Below, one piece after another: positions 55,077 to 64,000 of a stretch of DNA of 64,000 nucleotides (position 1 is its first letter; the number at the start of each line of letters is the position of its first letter). Location: NCBI RefSeq assembly GCF_006227205.1, contig NZ_VCNG01000004.1, positions 434,001-498,000 of the forward strand. Direction: 5' to 3'. The position numbers and the translations under genes were made by a program. The notes under the pieces were generated by a model, which was not told where the DNA came from, did not search any database, and saw only the letters and a list, made by a program, of their open reading frames with translations. This stretch comes from Pseudomonas sp. ICMP22404 (GTDB lineage Bacteria > Pseudomonadota > Gammaproteobacteria > Pseudomonadales > Pseudomonadaceae).

Positions 55077-56138
55077 TTAGGGCAATTTCACCCGGGGCGC
55101 ACTTTCGACAAACAAGGCCCAACAGGAAATGAACAGAGCGGCAATGAGCGGCCCGATCACGAACCCGTTCAGCCCGAACACCGCCAGGCCGCCCAGCGTC
55201 GAGACGAGCACCATGTAGTCAGGCATCTTGGTGTCCTTGCCCACCAGGATCGGGCGCAGGAGATTATCCACCAGGCCGATCACGAACACGCCGAACAGCG
55301 TTAGCACAACGCCTTGCCAGATCGCCCCGGAGAGCAGGAAGTACACAGCCACCGGCGCCCAGACGATGCCCGCCCCCACCGCCGGCAACAGCGACAGGAG
55401 GGTCATCAACACGGCCCAGGGCAACACCGTCGGAATCCCCAGGATCCAGAAGATCAATCCGCCCAGCGCCCCTTGGGTGATCGCGACCAACAGGTTGCCC
55501 TTGACGGTCGCCCGGACGACCCGATTGAACTTCAATTGCAGACGACGCTTCTGGTATTCCGCCAAGGGAACGGCCGTGCGGACCTTGCGCACCAGTTCCG
55601 CGCCATCGCGCAGGAAGAAGAACAGCAGGTAGAGCATGACGGAGAAGCTGACCAGGAACTGAAACGTACCCTGGCCGAAGCTGAAGGCCTGGGTGGCGAA
55701 GAACTCGCTGCCCTGCATGGCGCTCTTGACGATCTTGTCCCGCAACCCACTCAGGTTGCCCAGGCCGAAGCGGTCAAGCAGATGCTGGAAGTACGGTGGC
55801 AAGGCGTCCTTGAACCGCGCCAGGTAATCGGCAATGTCCAGTTCCCCGCTTTCCAGGCTCTTGTACAACGCCGTGCCTTCCTGGACCAGCAAGGTGCTGA
55901 TGACGATCACCGGCAGGATTGCGATGACCACACAGATGCCCAGCGTGCACAACGCAGTGACGTTGCGCGGCCAGCCGAATTTCAGTTGCAGGCGACGTTG
56001 CATCGGCGCGAAGACAATGCCGAGGATGATCGCCCAGAACACCGCGCCATAGAACGGCAGCAAGATCCAGATGAAAGCGATGCTGACCAGGATCAACAGC
56101 AACATCTGGGATTTGTATTGCAGGCTCTTTCGGTTCAT
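55077..56138 (-). CDS. AI-2E/PerM-family membrane exporter
   Basis: A 353-residue inner-membrane protein of the AI-2 exporter (PerM/TqsA) family, with about seven to eight helices. The C-terminal VLPWAVLMTLLSLLPAVGAGIVWAPVAVYFLL and GLVDNLLRPILVGKDTKMPDYMVLVSTLGGLAVFGLNGFVIGPLI are typical. Family members have been linked to AI-2 or ion export; the substrate here is unknown. It is convergent with the preceding small gene. Confidence 0.88.
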   Translation of the reverse strand: MNRKSLQYKSQMLLLILVSIAFIWILLPFYGAVFWAIILGIVFAPMQRRLQLKFGWPRNVTALCTLGICVVIAILPVIVISTLLVQEGTALYKSLESGELDIADYLARFKDALPPYFQHLLDRFGLGNLSGLRDKIVKSAMQGSEFFATQAFSFGQGTFQFLVSFSVMLYLLFFFLRDGAELVRKVRTAVPLAEYQKRRLQLKFNRVVRATVKGNLLVAITQGALGGLIFWILGIPTVLPWAVLMTLLSLLPAVGAGIVWAPVAVYFLLSGAIWQGVVLTLFGVFVIGLVDNLLRPILVGKDTKMPDYMVLVSTLGGLAVFGLNGFVIGPLIAALFISCWALFVESAPRVKLP

Positions 56139-56284
56139 TTGCTTTCCATGTCCCAGGCTCGATAAGTGTTAGTCCGTCGGGACTCGCAGGAGTGCCGTTG
56201 CGTTCACCGGCGCCATTGATCCAGATCAATAACGCCAGGCCGACCGTGACGTACCCTCGCCGCTTTTTGCGATCAGACGCCACC

Positions 56285-57610
56285 ATGCCCCTCGTAGCCC
56301 CCGAACTGCTCGCCCCGGCCGGCACCCTGAAAAACATGCGTTACGCCTTCGCCTACGGCGCCGATGCGGTCTACGCCGGCCAGCCGCGCTACAGCCTGCG
56401 GGTGCGCAACAATGAATTCGATCATGCCAACCTGGCCTTGGGCATCCGCGAAGCCCAGGCCATGGGCAAGCGCTTCTACGTGGTGGTGAACATTGCGCCG
56501 CACAACGCCAAGCTGCGCACCTTCCTCAAGGACCTCGAACCGGTGATCGCCATGGCGCCCGATGCGCTGATCATGTCCGACCCGGGATTGATCATGCTGG
56601 TGCGACGGCATTTCCCGCGGATGCCGATTCATCTGTCGGTGCAGGCCAACACGGTGAACTGGGCGAGCGTCGAGTTCTGGCAGCAGCAGGGCCTGAGCCG
56701 GATCATTCTTTCCCGGGAACTGTCCCTGGAGGAGATCGCCGAAATCCGTCAGCAAGTGCCGGCCATGGAGCTGGAAGTGTTCGTCCATGGGGCCCTGTGC
56801 ATGGCCTATTCCGGGCGCTGCCTGCTGTCGGGCTACCTGAATCGGCGCGACGCCAACCAAGGCAGCTGCACCAACGCCTGTCGCTGGAAATACTCGGCCC
56901 AGCCAGCGGTGGAAAACGCCGTGGGCGACATCGTGCAGAGCTATCAACCCGAACCCACCCTGGGCCTCGGCGCGCCCACCGACCAAGTGTTCCTGCTCCA
57001 GGAGGCCAATCGTCCGGACGAATCCATGCCGGCGTTCGAGGACGAGCATGGCACCTACATCATGAACGCCAAGGATCTGCGGGCCGTGCAGCATGTGGAG
57101 CGGTTGACCCGCATGGGCGTGCACTCCCTGAAAATCGAAGGCCGGACCAAATCGCACTTCTACTGCGCGCGCACCACCCAGGTGTACCGCCGGGCGATCG
57201 ATGACGCCATGGCCGGCCGGAAATTCGACCTTGGCCTGATGACCGACCTGGAATCACTGGCCCAACGCGGCTATACCGAGGGCTTCCTGCGCCGGCATGT
57301 GCATGATGAATATCAGAACTACCAGAACGGCAGCTCAGTCTCGGAGCGCCAGCAGTTCGTCGGCGAGCTCACCGGCGAGCGGCGCGAACGCCTGGCCGAA
57401 GTGCGGGTCAAGAACCGCTTCGAGCTGGGCGACCACATGGAACTGATGACGCCCAAGGGCAATTTTCACTTCGACCTGCATCAACTGCAGGACGTGAAAG
57501 GTCAGAGCATCGCCGTCGCGCCGGGAGACGGGCATGTGGTGTATGTGCCGATACCGGATGCGGTGGACCTGCGGTTCGGCTTGTTGATGCGGGATGTGCG
57601 CAAGCCATAG
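56285..57610 (+). CDS. trhP: U32-family tRNA hydroxylation protein (TrhP/YegQ)
   Basis: A 441-residue U32 peptidase-family protein. The N-terminal APELLAPAGTLKNMRYAFAYGADAVYAG and four Cys around LCMAYSGRCLLSGYLNRRDANQGSCTNAC (about 170-200) bind an iron-sulfur cluster in the family. TrhP/YegQ proteins help form hydroxyuridine at position 34 of tRNA using prephenate. I use the ATG at 56,285 that matches family length; the frame upstream to 56,192 has no support. No partner genes are near. Confidence 0.88.
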   Translation: MPLVAPELLAPAGTLKNMRYAFAYGADAVYAGQPRYSLRVRNNEFDHANLALGIREAQAMGKRFYVVVNIAPHNAKLRTFLKDLEPVIAMAPDALIMSDPGLIMLVRRHFPRMPIHLSVQANTVNWASVEFWQQQGLSRIILSRELSLEEIAEIRQQVPAMELEVFVHGALCMAYSGRCLLSGYLNRRDANQGSCTNACRWKYSAQPAVENAVGDIVQSYQPEPTLGLGAPTDQVFLLQEANRPDESMPAFEDEHGTYIMNAKDLRAVQHVERLTRMGVHSLKIEGRTKSHFYCARTTQVYRRAIDDAMAGRKFDLGLMTDLESLAQRGYTEGFLRRHVHDEYQNYQNGSSVSERQQFVGELTGERRERLAEVRVKNRFELGDHMELMTPKGNFHFDLHQLQDVKGQSIAVAPGDGHVVYVPIPDAVDLRFGLLMRDVRKP

Positions 57611-57829
57611 GACGGGCGGGCTTGGCAGTTGGCATCCTTGCCAACTGAACCACTGCTATCGCGAGCGGGCTCGCTCCCACAGGGTCCGGGCTTAATCTGA
57701 TACCTGCGTGTCACCACCGATCCCTTGTGGGAGCGAGCCTGCTCGCGATAGCGGTGGGTCAGTCATGAATGTTTAACGGGCTCACCATTCCAACAGGGAT
57801 GGGTGTTGACCAATGGATCGCGACAGAAA
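57611..57829. repeat. Hairpin and REP pair downstream of trhP
   Basis: A small hairpin GTTGGCA-TCCT-TGCCAAC (57,627-57,645) may end trhP transcription. Inverted REP copies at 57,657-57,681 and 57,725-57,750 follow, with extended arms (GCTATCGCGAG and GATAGCGGTGGGTCAGT). Nothing else is seen in this stretch. Confidence 0.75.
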
Positions 57830-57922
57830 CTGCCGAAGGCTGCGATCCTCCTTTCCCGATAGGGCCTGGTACTCCAGGCGAAGACATCTGGATCGGAAGC
57901 GGAAGATCGCAGCCTTCGGCAG
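57830..57922. repeat. Second REP family: CTGCCGAAGGCTGCGATC pair
   Basis: A perfect 18-bp inverted repeat, CTGCCGAAGGCTGCGATC (57,830-57,847) and GATCGCAGCCTTCGGCAG (57,905-57,922), enclosing 57 bases. It ends 10 bases from the chemoreceptor gene stop. The motif is a separate REP type known to me from P. fluorescens. Confidence 0.8.
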
Positions 57923-57932
57923 CTCCTGGCCG

Positions 57933-59612
57933 TCAGATGCGGAACTGCCCGACCAATTTGCCCAGGCGCTGGCCCAGCTCGTTCAAGCTGCGGGAGGTCT
58001 GGGCGCCGAGTTGGGTTTCATCGGCCACGCTGTCCACCGCCACAGCGATCTGGTGCACGCTGCGGTTGATTTCCTCGGCCACCGCGGTCTGCTCTTCCGC
58101 GGCACTGGCGATCTGGGCGTTCATCGAGTTGATGGTGCCGATCAACTGCGCCATGGTGTCCAGGGACGCTCCCGCCTCGTTGGCCCGAACCGACGTACCA
58201 TCACCCGCCTCACTGGATCGACGCATCGCCTCCACCGCCGCATGAGTACCCGATTGCAGGCGATCGATCATGCCCTGGATCTCCTGGGTGCTTTGCTGGG
58301 TCCGACTGGCCAGGGCCCGCACTTCATCGGCCACCACCGCGAAACCACGCCCCGCTTCCCCGGCACGCGCCGCCTCGATGGCCGCGTTGAGGGCCAGCAG
58401 GTTGGTCTGCTCGGCAATCGAACGGATCACCCCGAGTACGCTGACAATCGAGGCCACATCCTGTTGCAGGCTGTCCAGGGACACGCCGCTGCTGCGGATG
58501 TCGTTCACCAGCGCATGAATCTGCTGGATGCTGCCGGCCACCACCCGCTTGGCGGACTGACCTTCTTCGTCGGTCTGCTGGGCGGCCACGGCGGCACCCT
58601 GGGCGCTACGGGCCACTTCCTGGGCGGCGGACGACATCTCGTTGATCGCCGTGGCGACCTGATCGGTTTCGTGGCGCTGGCGCTCCATGGCCTGCTCGGA
58701 GCGCTGGGCCTGCTCGGAGACCTGCGTCACCAGACCGGTCAGTTGCGAAGTCATGTCGGTGATCTGCCGCACCAGGCCATGGATCTTGTCGACGAAGCGG
58801 TTGAACGAGCCCGCCAGTTGGCCGAGTTCGTCCTGGCTGGTGATCGCCAGGCGCCGGGTCAGGTCGCCCTCGCCCGCCGCGATGTCGTCGAGGTTGTCTT
58901 TCATCAGGTGCAAAGGTCGCAGGATGGTGTTGGCCAGCAGCACTCCCACCACCGCAATCACCAGCAACACCACGGCGGCGATGCCGATGATGCTCAATAT
59001 CACGCCTTGTACACGCTCATGGACCTTGGCTTCCACCAACGCCACCTGGGCTTCGATGCCGTCCAGGTTGACCGAACTGCCGACCGCCATGTCCCACTTG
59101 GACAGGTATTCGGTGTAACCGAGTTTGGGCACCAGGTCCTTGCTGTTGGGCAGTGGCGAGCTGTATTCGAGGTAGTGGGTCCCGTCCTTGGCGACTTTCA
59201 CCAGGTCACGGTTGACGTAGACCCCGTTCGGGTCGCGGTTTTCCTTGAAACTCTTGCCCACGCCGTCGGGGCTGTTGGCCTTGAACAGGCGCACGGTTTC
59301 GGAGTCGTAGCCGAAGAAGTAACCGTCCTTGCCGTAACTGATGCTCGACAGCAGCTTGATGGCCTCGGCCCGCGCCGCGTTATCACCGGGAGCGGCCGCA
59401 TCGTACAGCGGCTTGATGGCGGTCAGGCCCACCGCCACGTAACTCTGCAGCGTCGCCTTGGCATCGGCGAGCAAACGTTCGCGGGTCTGCTGGACCTCTT
59501 TATCGGCCTGCTCCTGCAGGATGAAGGCCGTGGTCAGACTGATGATCGCCGCAGACAACAGTACCGGCAATACTGCCAGGGACAGAACTTTAGCCTTCAG
59601 GCTCAGGCGCAT
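57933..59612 (-). CDS. Methyl-accepting chemotaxis protein with single Cache domain
   Basis: A 559-residue chemoreceptor: membrane helix 1 (about 9-30), a periplasmic single-Cache domain (about 31-190, with the YFFGYD and [11 protein letters not shown] region), membrane helix 2 (about 198-222), HAMP (about 223-275) and a C-terminal signalling coiled coil with the hairpin tip [40 protein letters not shown]. The ATG at 59,612 is used. By place next to a Na+/H+ antiporter gene it may be the P. aeruginosa CtpM (malate chemoreceptor) counterpart; the ligand is not proven. Confidence 0.9.
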   Translation of the reverse strand: MRLSLKAKVLSLAVLPVLLSAAIISLTTAFILQEQADKEVQQTRERLLADAKATLQSYVAVGLTAIKPLYDAAAPGDNAARAEAIKLLSSISYGKDGYFFGYDSETVRLFKANSPDGVGKSFKENRDPNGVYVNRDLVKVAKDGTHYLEYSSPLPNSKDLVPKLGYTEYLSKWDMAVGSSVNLDGIEAQVALVEAKVHERVQGVILSIIGIAAVVLLVIAVVGVLLANTILRPLHLMKDNLDDIAAGEGDLTRRLAITSQDELGQLAGSFNRFVDKIHGLVRQITDMTSQLTGLVTQVSEQAQRSEQAMERQRHETDQVATAINEMSSAAQEVARSAQGAAVAAQQTDEEGQSAKRVVAGSIQQIHALVNDIRSSGVSLDSLQQDVASIVSVLGVIRSIAEQTNLLALNAAIEAARAGEAGRGFAVVADEVRALASRTQQSTQEIQGMIDRLQSGTHAAVEAMRRSSEAGDGTSVRANEAGASLDTMAQLIGTINSMNAQIASAAEEQTAVAEEINRSVHQIAVAVDSVADETQLGAQTSRSLNELGQRLGKLVGQFRI

Positions 59613-59697
59613 GCTGGTCACCCTTGTTGGTGTTATTGGCGTGGTTAGCTGTATTAACGGCAAGCTTGGGGAAAACTGTAGGGCAATCTCAAAAGCA

Positions 59698-59762
59698 TCG
59701 CGAGCAGACTCGCTCCCACAGGACATGCATTCCGATGTGGGAGCGAGCCTGCTCGCGATGGA
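59698..59762. repeat. REP pair upstream of chemoreceptor gene
   Basis: Inverted copies at 59,698-59,722 and 59,738-59,760 with a short centre. Confidence 0.85.
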
Positions 59763-59780
59763 AGCGCCTCGGTTTTCGGA

Positions 59781-61100
59781 CTACAGCACCATCGCCGCCA
59801 CCCAACCAAACGCCAGTAACGGCAGGTTGTAGTGGATGAAGGTCGGGACCACGGTGTCCCAGATATGGTGGTGCTGGCCATCGATGTTCAGGCCGGAGGT
59901 CGGGCCGAGGGTCGAGTCCGAGGCAGGCGAACCGGCATCGCCCAGGGCACCGGCGGTGCCGACGATGCAGACGATCGCCAGCGGGCTGAAGCCCAGTTGC
60001 AGGCACAGCGGCACGAAAATCGTCGCCAGGATCGGTACAGTGGAGAACGACGAGCCGATGCCCATGGTCACCAACAGGCCCACCAGCAGCATCATCAGCG
60101 CGCCGATACCCTTGTTGTGGCCGATCCAGGCCGCCGAGGCTTCCACCAGACTCTGCACTTCACCGGTGGCCTTCATGACCTCGGCGAACCCCGAGGCGGC
60201 GATCATGATGAAGCCGATCATCGCCATCATTTTCATGCCTTCAGTAAACAGGTCGTCGGTCTCGCGCCAACGCACCACTCCCGACAGCGAGAAAATCAGG
60301 AACCCGGCCAGGGCACCGATGATCATCGAATCCACCAGCAACTGAATCGCGAACGCCGCTGCCACGGCGAGCCCCGCCACCATCAGGCTCATCGGGTTGT
60401 AGCGCACCGCCACCTGCTCGACCCGAGCGATTTTCTTCAGATCGTAGACACGCTTCTTGCGGTAGCTGAACAACGACAGCAGCAAGCCGAACACCATGCC
60501 CAGCGCCGGGATGCCCATGGCGTGGGTGACATTGATGCCGCTGACATCCACGCCGCTGCGGGCGATGTTGGCGAGCAGGATCTCATTGAGGAAGATATTG
60601 CCAAACCCCACGGGCAAGAACATGTAAGGGGTGATCAGACCGAAGGTCATGACGCAGGCGATCAGCCGGCGATCCAGTTGCAGCTTGGTCAGCACGTAGA
60701 GCAGCGGCGGCACCAGCAGCGGAATGAAGGCGATGTGGATCGGCAGGATATTCTGGGACGCGATAGCAACCGCCCCCAGCAAGCCGATCAGCACCCACTT
60801 GATGCCGGAACCACCGACGGCGTCCTGGCGATCCACCAGGGCCAGGGCCTTGTCGGCCAGGGCGTGGGCCATGCCGGACTTGGCGATCGCCACCGCGAAA
60901 GCGCCGAGCAAGGCGTAGGACAACGCCACCGTCGCACCGCCACCAAGGCCCGCGTTGAACGCCTTGAGCGTCGCCTCGATGCCCAGGCCGCCGGTCAGGC
61001 CACCCACCAATGCGCCGATAATCAGCGCGATCACCACATGCACGCGGGACAGGCTGAGCACCAGCATGATGCCAACCGCGGCAATTACTGCATTTATCAT
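59781..61100 (-). CDS. Na+/H+ antiporter family protein
   Basis: A 439-residue inner-membrane carrier with about eleven helices of the NhaC-like family: a first helix [33 protein letters not shown] and a central [20 protein letters not shown], plus a [14 protein letters not shown] motif near the end. The family exchanges cations for protons or organic acids. The gene is convergent to none, sits upstream of the chemoreceptor on the same strand and is separated by REP copies. The substrate is inferred from family only. Confidence 0.8.
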   Translation of the reverse strand: MINAVIAAVGIMLVLSLSRVHVVIALIIGALVGGLTGGLGIEATLKAFNAGLGGGATVALSYALLGAFAVAIAKSGMAHALADKALALVDRQDAVGGSGIKWVLIGLLGAVAIASQNILPIHIAFIPLLVPPLLYVLTKLQLDRRLIACVMTFGLITPYMFLPVGFGNIFLNEILLANIARSGVDVSGINVTHAMGIPALGMVFGLLLSLFSYRKKRVYDLKKIARVEQVAVRYNPMSLMVAGLAVAAAFAIQLLVDSMIIGALAGFLIFSLSGVVRWRETDDLFTEGMKMMAMIGFIMIAASGFAEVMKATGEVQSLVEASAAWIGHNKGIGALMMLLVGLLVTMGIGSSFSTVPILATIFVPLCLQLGFSPLAIVCIVGTAGALGDAGSPASDSTLGPTSGLNIDGQHHHIWDTVVPTFIHYNLPLLAFGWVAAMVL

Positions 61101-61233
61101 CGTTACCTCAAGGCGCAGTGGTGGAAAGCCACCGGAAAAAAGGCGGGGACTTTGCAGCAAGCGGCGCCAAGCTGCAAGGGCCATGCGGCGGGTTTCGAGG
61201 TGTTTTCAATATTCAAAATCACCACAGCCCCCC

Positions 61234-61322
61234 TGTGGGAGCGAGCCTGCTCGCGATGGCGGTGTATCAGATTGCATCAAGGTGACTGACCCGACGCCAT
61301 CGCGAGCAGGCTCGCTCCCACA
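61234..61322. repeat. REP pair upstream of antiporter gene
   Basis: Direct copy 61,234-61,259 and inverse 61,297-61,322 of the TGTGGGAGCGAGC motif. Confidence 0.85.
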
Positions 61323-61338
61323 AGGGAATTCGGCGCGA

Positions 61339-62652
61339 TCAGCGCCGCGGCAGCTCGATCAGGACTTTCAGCCCGCCCCACTCGCTGTCGTGCAGGGTCA
61401 GCGTCCCGCCCCAGGTGTCGACGATGTCCCGCACGATACCGAGTCCCAGGCCGTGGCCGTCGGTCTGCTCGTCCAGGCGCGTGCCCCGGCTGAAGACCTG
61501 GTCGCGCCGCTCCTCAGGGATGCCCGGGCCGTCGTCTTCCACCGCCAGGATGAACGCCCCGCTCGTCTCGGTCACGGTCAGGCGCACTTCGGCATCCGCC
61601 CATTTACAGGCGTTGTCCAGCAGGTTGCCCAGCAGTTCCAGCAAGTCTTCGCGATCCCAGGGCAGGTGCTGCCCTGGCGCGGCGACATAGCTCAGGTGCA
61701 GATGCTCGCCGTGGATCATGTTCAGCGTCGCCAGCAGCCCTGGCAGTTCCGCATCGCAGTCCAGCTGCGCGCCGGGCAAGGCATCACCGGCCAGTCGCGC
61801 ACGGTTGAGCTCACGGTTCAGGCGCTGTCGCACCTGCTCCAGTTGTTCGAGCAGCAACGTGCGCAGTTCGGGGTATGGGTCGAGTTTTTCGTTCGAGGCC
61901 AGGCTCTGCAACACCGCCAGCGGGGTTTTCAAGGCATGGCCCAGATTGCCCAGGGCATTGCGCGAGCGCTTGAGACTGTCTTCGGTGTGGGCCAGCAGAT
62001 GATTGATCTGCGCCACCAGCGGTTCCAGCTCAAGGGGCACCTGCTCGTCGAGTTGCGAGCGTTGTCCACGCTGCAACTGCGCGATCTGTTCCCGGGCTTT
62101 CTCCAGCGGGCGCAAGGCGCGGCGCACCGTGAACCGTTGCAACAACAGGATCAGCAACAGCCCCGCCAGGCCGAGGCCGAGGCCAATCTGCTGCATGCGC
62201 AGGAAACTGTCGCGCACGGGGGTGTAGTCCTGGGCCACGCTGATGGAAATCGACTGACCCAGGCGTCGATAGTCGGTGCGCAATACCAGCAGTTGCTGGC
62301 CTTCAGGCCCCAATTGCAGGTTGGCGTGCAGACCCGGATGGTCGAGCCGGGGCAGTTCCTGGTCCCAGAGGGAACGGGAGCGCCAGTGCACGTCGGCGAA
62401 ATCGATGCGGAAATAATGCCCGGAGAACGGCCGCAGATAGGCCGGCGACAAACGCCGCTCATCCAGTTGCAGCCCCTGGGGTCCACGCGCCAGGGCCACC
62501 AACAGGCTTTCGCTGTCGTTGCGCAACCCGGCTTCCAGATAGCGCTGCAGTCCCAGCTCGAACAGCCACAGACTGGTCTGCGCCAGGACCAGGCCGACCA
62601 CCACCATCACACCGATCAGGCCCAGGCTCAGCCGGCGCTGAATGGACCTCAC
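61339..62652 (-). CDS. bqsS: Sensor histidine kinase, BqsS/CarS-like
   Basis: A 437-residue kinase: membrane helix 1 (about 9-32), periplasmic sensor domain (about 33-155), membrane helix 2 (about 156-176), HAMP (about 175-228), DHp with H239 in [13 protein letters not shown], and a catalytic ATPase domain ([37 protein letters not shown]). The start codon overlaps the response-regulator stop. The order PepSY-PepSY-regulator-kinase matches the P. aeruginosa BqsRS/CarSR locus that responds to ferrous iron and calcium. The RExxE motif reported for iron sensing in P. aeruginosa BqsS is not visible in this periplasmic part. Confidence 0.85.
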   Translation of the reverse strand: MRSIQRRLSLGLIGVMVVVGLVLAQTSLWLFELGLQRYLEAGLRNDSESLLVALARGPQGLQLDERRLSPAYLRPFSGHYFRIDFADVHWRSRSLWDQELPRLDHPGLHANLQLGPEGQQLLVLRTDYRRLGQSISISVAQDYTPVRDSFLRMQQIGLGLGLAGLLLILLLQRFTVRRALRPLEKAREQIAQLQRGQRSQLDEQVPLELEPLVAQINHLLAHTEDSLKRSRNALGNLGHALKTPLAVLQSLASNEKLDPYPELRTLLLEQLEQVRQRLNRELNRARLAGDALPGAQLDCDAELPGLLATLNMIHGEHLHLSYVAAPGQHLPWDREDLLELLGNLLDNACKWADAEVRLTVTETSGAFILAVEDDGPGIPEERRDQVFSRGTRLDEQTDGHGLGLGIVRDIVDTWGGTLTLHDSEWGGLKVLIELPRR

Positions 62653-63317
62653 CGGCCCTGTCCGCCGAACAGGTAACCCTGGCCGCGACGGGTTTCGATC
62701 ACGCTGCGGCCCAGCTTGCGTCGCAGGTGATTGACGTGGACTTCCAGCACATTGGAATCACGCTCGGTTTCACCGTCATACAAATGTTCGGCGAGATGGC
62801 TCTTGGAAAGGATCTGCTCGGGGTGAAGCATGAAATAGCGCAGCAGGCGAAACTCAGCGGCGGTCAGTTGGATGTCCGCGCCGTCGCGAACCACACATTG
62901 CCGCCCCTCATCCAGATGCAGCCCGGCGGCCTGCAACGTCGGCTGGTTGGCCTGGCCATGGGAGCGGCGCAGCAACGCCTGGATCCGCAGGTGCAGTTCC
63001 TCGGGATGAAAGGGTTTGGTCAGATAATCGTCGGCACCGGCCTTGAGGCCCTCGATGCGTTCAGCCCAGGAGCCGCGGGCGGTAAGGATCAGCACCGGAG
63101 TACTCAGGCCGCCAGCGCGCCATTGGGCCAGCACCTCGAGCCCCGGCACACCTGGCAGGCCAAGGTCGAGGATGATCAGGTCATAGGGTTCGCTGCTGCC
63201 CTGATACACCGCGTCGCGACCGTCGGCGAGCCAGTCGACGGCGTAGCCCTGTCGTGTCAGCCCAGCCATCAACTCATCGGCCAGGGGAACGTGATCTTCC
63301 ACCAGAAGCAGGCGCAT
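62649..63317 (-). CDS. bqsR: OmpR-family response regulator, BqsR/CarR-like
   Basis: A 222-residue regulator. The receiver domain (1-115) has Asp51 in [13 protein letters not shown] as phosphoacceptor, with E7/D8, T79 and K101 in conserved places; a winged-helix DNA-binding domain follows (about 130-220; [23 protein letters not shown]). ATGA overlap with the kinase and a one-base overlap with the PepSY gene upstream show one operon. BqsR in P. aeruginosa binds TTAAG repeats; a like box is at the window edge. Confidence 0.88.
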   Translation of the reverse strand: MRLLLVEDHVPLADELMAGLTRQGYAVDWLADGRDAVYQGSSEPYDLIILDLGLPGVPGLEVLAQWRAGGLSTPVLILTARGSWAERIEGLKAGADDYLTKPFHPEELHLRIQALLRRSHGQANQPTLQAAGLHLDEGRQCVVRDGADIQLTAAEFRLLRYFMLHPEQILSKSHLAEHLYDGETERDSNVLEVHVNHLRRKLGRSVIETRRGQGYLFGGQGR

Positions 63318-63628
63318 CAGTCTTCCTTATCTTTGAGCAAGCGGCCGGATGTGGCCTCCAGGTCCAATTCGCGCACAACGCCGTCGGTATCCAGCAGCTC
63401 GACCTCATAAATATAGACCCCGTGTTTCTCTTCCAGCTCGGCCTCCAGCAACTTGGCGCCGGGGTGCAGATCCAGCGCCTGTTGCAGCAACTGCTCCAGC
63501 GGCAGTATCACGCCCCGCTGGCGCAGTTGCAGGGCCTCGTCCTGGTCCAGGTCCCGCGCCATGACCACCGAACAAAACGCCAGCAGCACCAGCGGCCATG
63601 GACTGCGGGCGCAGAGATTAAGCTTCAT
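63317..63628 (-). CDS. PepSY-domain secreted protein (second in operon)
   Basis: A 103-residue protein. The signal peptide (1-24) ends near VVMARD; the start is the ATG at 63,628. The PepSY domain covers the rest ([44 protein letters not shown]). PepSY proteins bind or regulate peptidases or metal-related complexes. It overlaps the previous PepSY gene by one base. In P. aeruginosa similar small proteins precede BqsRS. Role unknown. Confidence 0.85.
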   Translation of the reverse strand: MKLNLCARSPWPLVLLAFCSVVMARDLDQDEALQLRQRGVILPLEQLLQQALDLHPGAKLLEAELEEKHGVYIYEVELLDTDGVVRELDLEATSGRLLKDKED

Positions 63629-63936
63629 TAAGTATCCTGATGATTCTTGAACACCTTGCCGGTAACGGCGTCCAATTCCATATCCCATTCAACGCCCTGG
63701 GGATCGCGCAGCTCCACCTGATAGATGAACTTGCCGTACTTTTCTTCCAGCTCGGTATCGGTCAAGGTGGCGCCAGGGTGTTTGGCCAAGGCGGCGGCGT
63801 TGAGTTTTTCAAAGGATTGAATGGTACCAGCGTCTTGCAGTTTTCGGGATTCGTCGGGGCCGAGGTCCCGTGCGTGAGCAAGGCTGGCGCCCAGGGCCAT
63901 GAGCGTTGCGATGAAAAAGGCAGTCAGGCGGTTCAA
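63628..63936 (-). CDS. PepSY-domain secreted protein (first in operon)
   Basis: A 102-residue protein with a signal peptide (1-22, cut near AHA) and a PepSY domain (NAAALAKHPGATLTDTELEEKYGKFIYQVELRDPQGVEWDMELDAVTGKVF). The start codon is TTG at 63,936, with AAAGGAG about 7 bases upstream. It is a paralogue of the next gene and first in the four-gene operon with the two-component system. Confidence 0.85.
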   Translation of the reverse strand: MNRLTAFFIATLMALGASLAHARDLGPDESRKLQDAGTIQSFEKLNAAALAKHPGATLTDTELEEKYGKFIYQVELRDPQGVEWDMELDAVTGKVFKNHQDT

Positions 63937-63969
63937 GGGTTATCTCCTTTTTATAATCGTCACGGGGCG

Positions 63970-64000
63970 ACTGTAGCCGGGGGAACTTAACTGAAACTGA
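63970..64000 (-). promoter_or_regulatory. TTAAG box and -10 before the PepSY/bqsRS operon
   Basis: On the minus strand TTAAG (63,986-63,990) is followed, after 10 bases, by TACAGT (63,970-63,975). Six bases further upstream the window ends at TCAG, so the second half-site of a TTAAG-N6-TTAAG box would be (N)TCAG, one mismatch if the missing base is T. This is the type of site known for BqsR. Confidence 0.45.

Noticed and set aside
57813..59648. A plus-strand frame of 611 codons antisense to the chemoreceptor
   Set aside because: The receptor domains are clear on the minus strand; this frame is a shadow.

Overview
The window is chromosomal DNA of a Pseudomonas, most likely the P. fluorescens group. 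The grounds are a GC-rich base composition, the housekeeping gene order (metZ-purF-cvpA-dedD-folC-accD-trpF-truA-fimV-usg-asd-leuB-leuD-leuC, later ibpA, dusC, gltX, uvrB), and a dozen copies of the TGTGGGAGCGAGC...GCTCGCGAT REP hairpin typical of that group. There is no rRNA, CRISPR array, transposase or integrase gene in the window.

Bases 1-13,700 are accessory. They hold the end of an MFS transporter, an azlCD exporter pair, a single-domain HD hydrolase of the RelA/SpoT type, and a run of small mostly unrecognised genes (2,949-10,478) rich in lipoproteins and secreted proteins. A PACE efflux pump with its divergent LysR regulator interrupts that run. Next come a TetR regulator divergent from a DJ-1/DUF2867 pair, a short orphan gene and a RelB/RelE-type toxin-antitoxin pair. 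Two genes of this region share a diverged leader of about 110 bp (6,633-6,746 and 10,085-10,194), and a MITE-like element with a REP core and a 10-bp flanking direct repeat lies at 7,724-7,901.

Bases 13,700-21,250 hold tRNA-Val(GAC), a gamma-glutamylputrescine-oxidase-like flavoenzyme, a PhzF/LysE pair divergent from a MocR regulator with a clear operator, a three-domain PNPOx-FNR-ferredoxin fusion, and a tRNA-Val(UAC)-Asp-Asp operon.

Bases 21,230-39,780 are all on the minus strand and form the biosynthetic core: sulfur assimilation (metZ), purines (purF), fatty acids (accD), folate (folC), tryptophan (trpF), tRNA modification (truA), the polar hub protein FimV, lysine/threonine entry (asd, with a paralogue lacking the catalytic Cys) and leucine (leuCDB, with a methyltransferase inside). 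A LysR gene is divergent from leuC.

Bases 40,890-57,610 hold a five-PAS GGDEF-EAL protein, the small heat-shock gene ibpA with a sigma-32 promoter and a ROSE-type thermometer, dusC, a thioesterase, a hydrolase with a TetR regulator, a duplicated tRNA Ala-Glu array beside gltX, uvrB, an aromatic aminotransferase, tRNA-Asn, two small conserved ORFs, an AI-2E/PerM exporter and trhP (yegQ).

Bases 57,930-64,000 hold a single-Cache chemoreceptor, a Na+/H+ antiporter-like carrier and a BqsRS/CarSR-like two-component system with two PepSY proteins encoded upstream. A TTAAG-type box stands at the right window edge in front of that operon.
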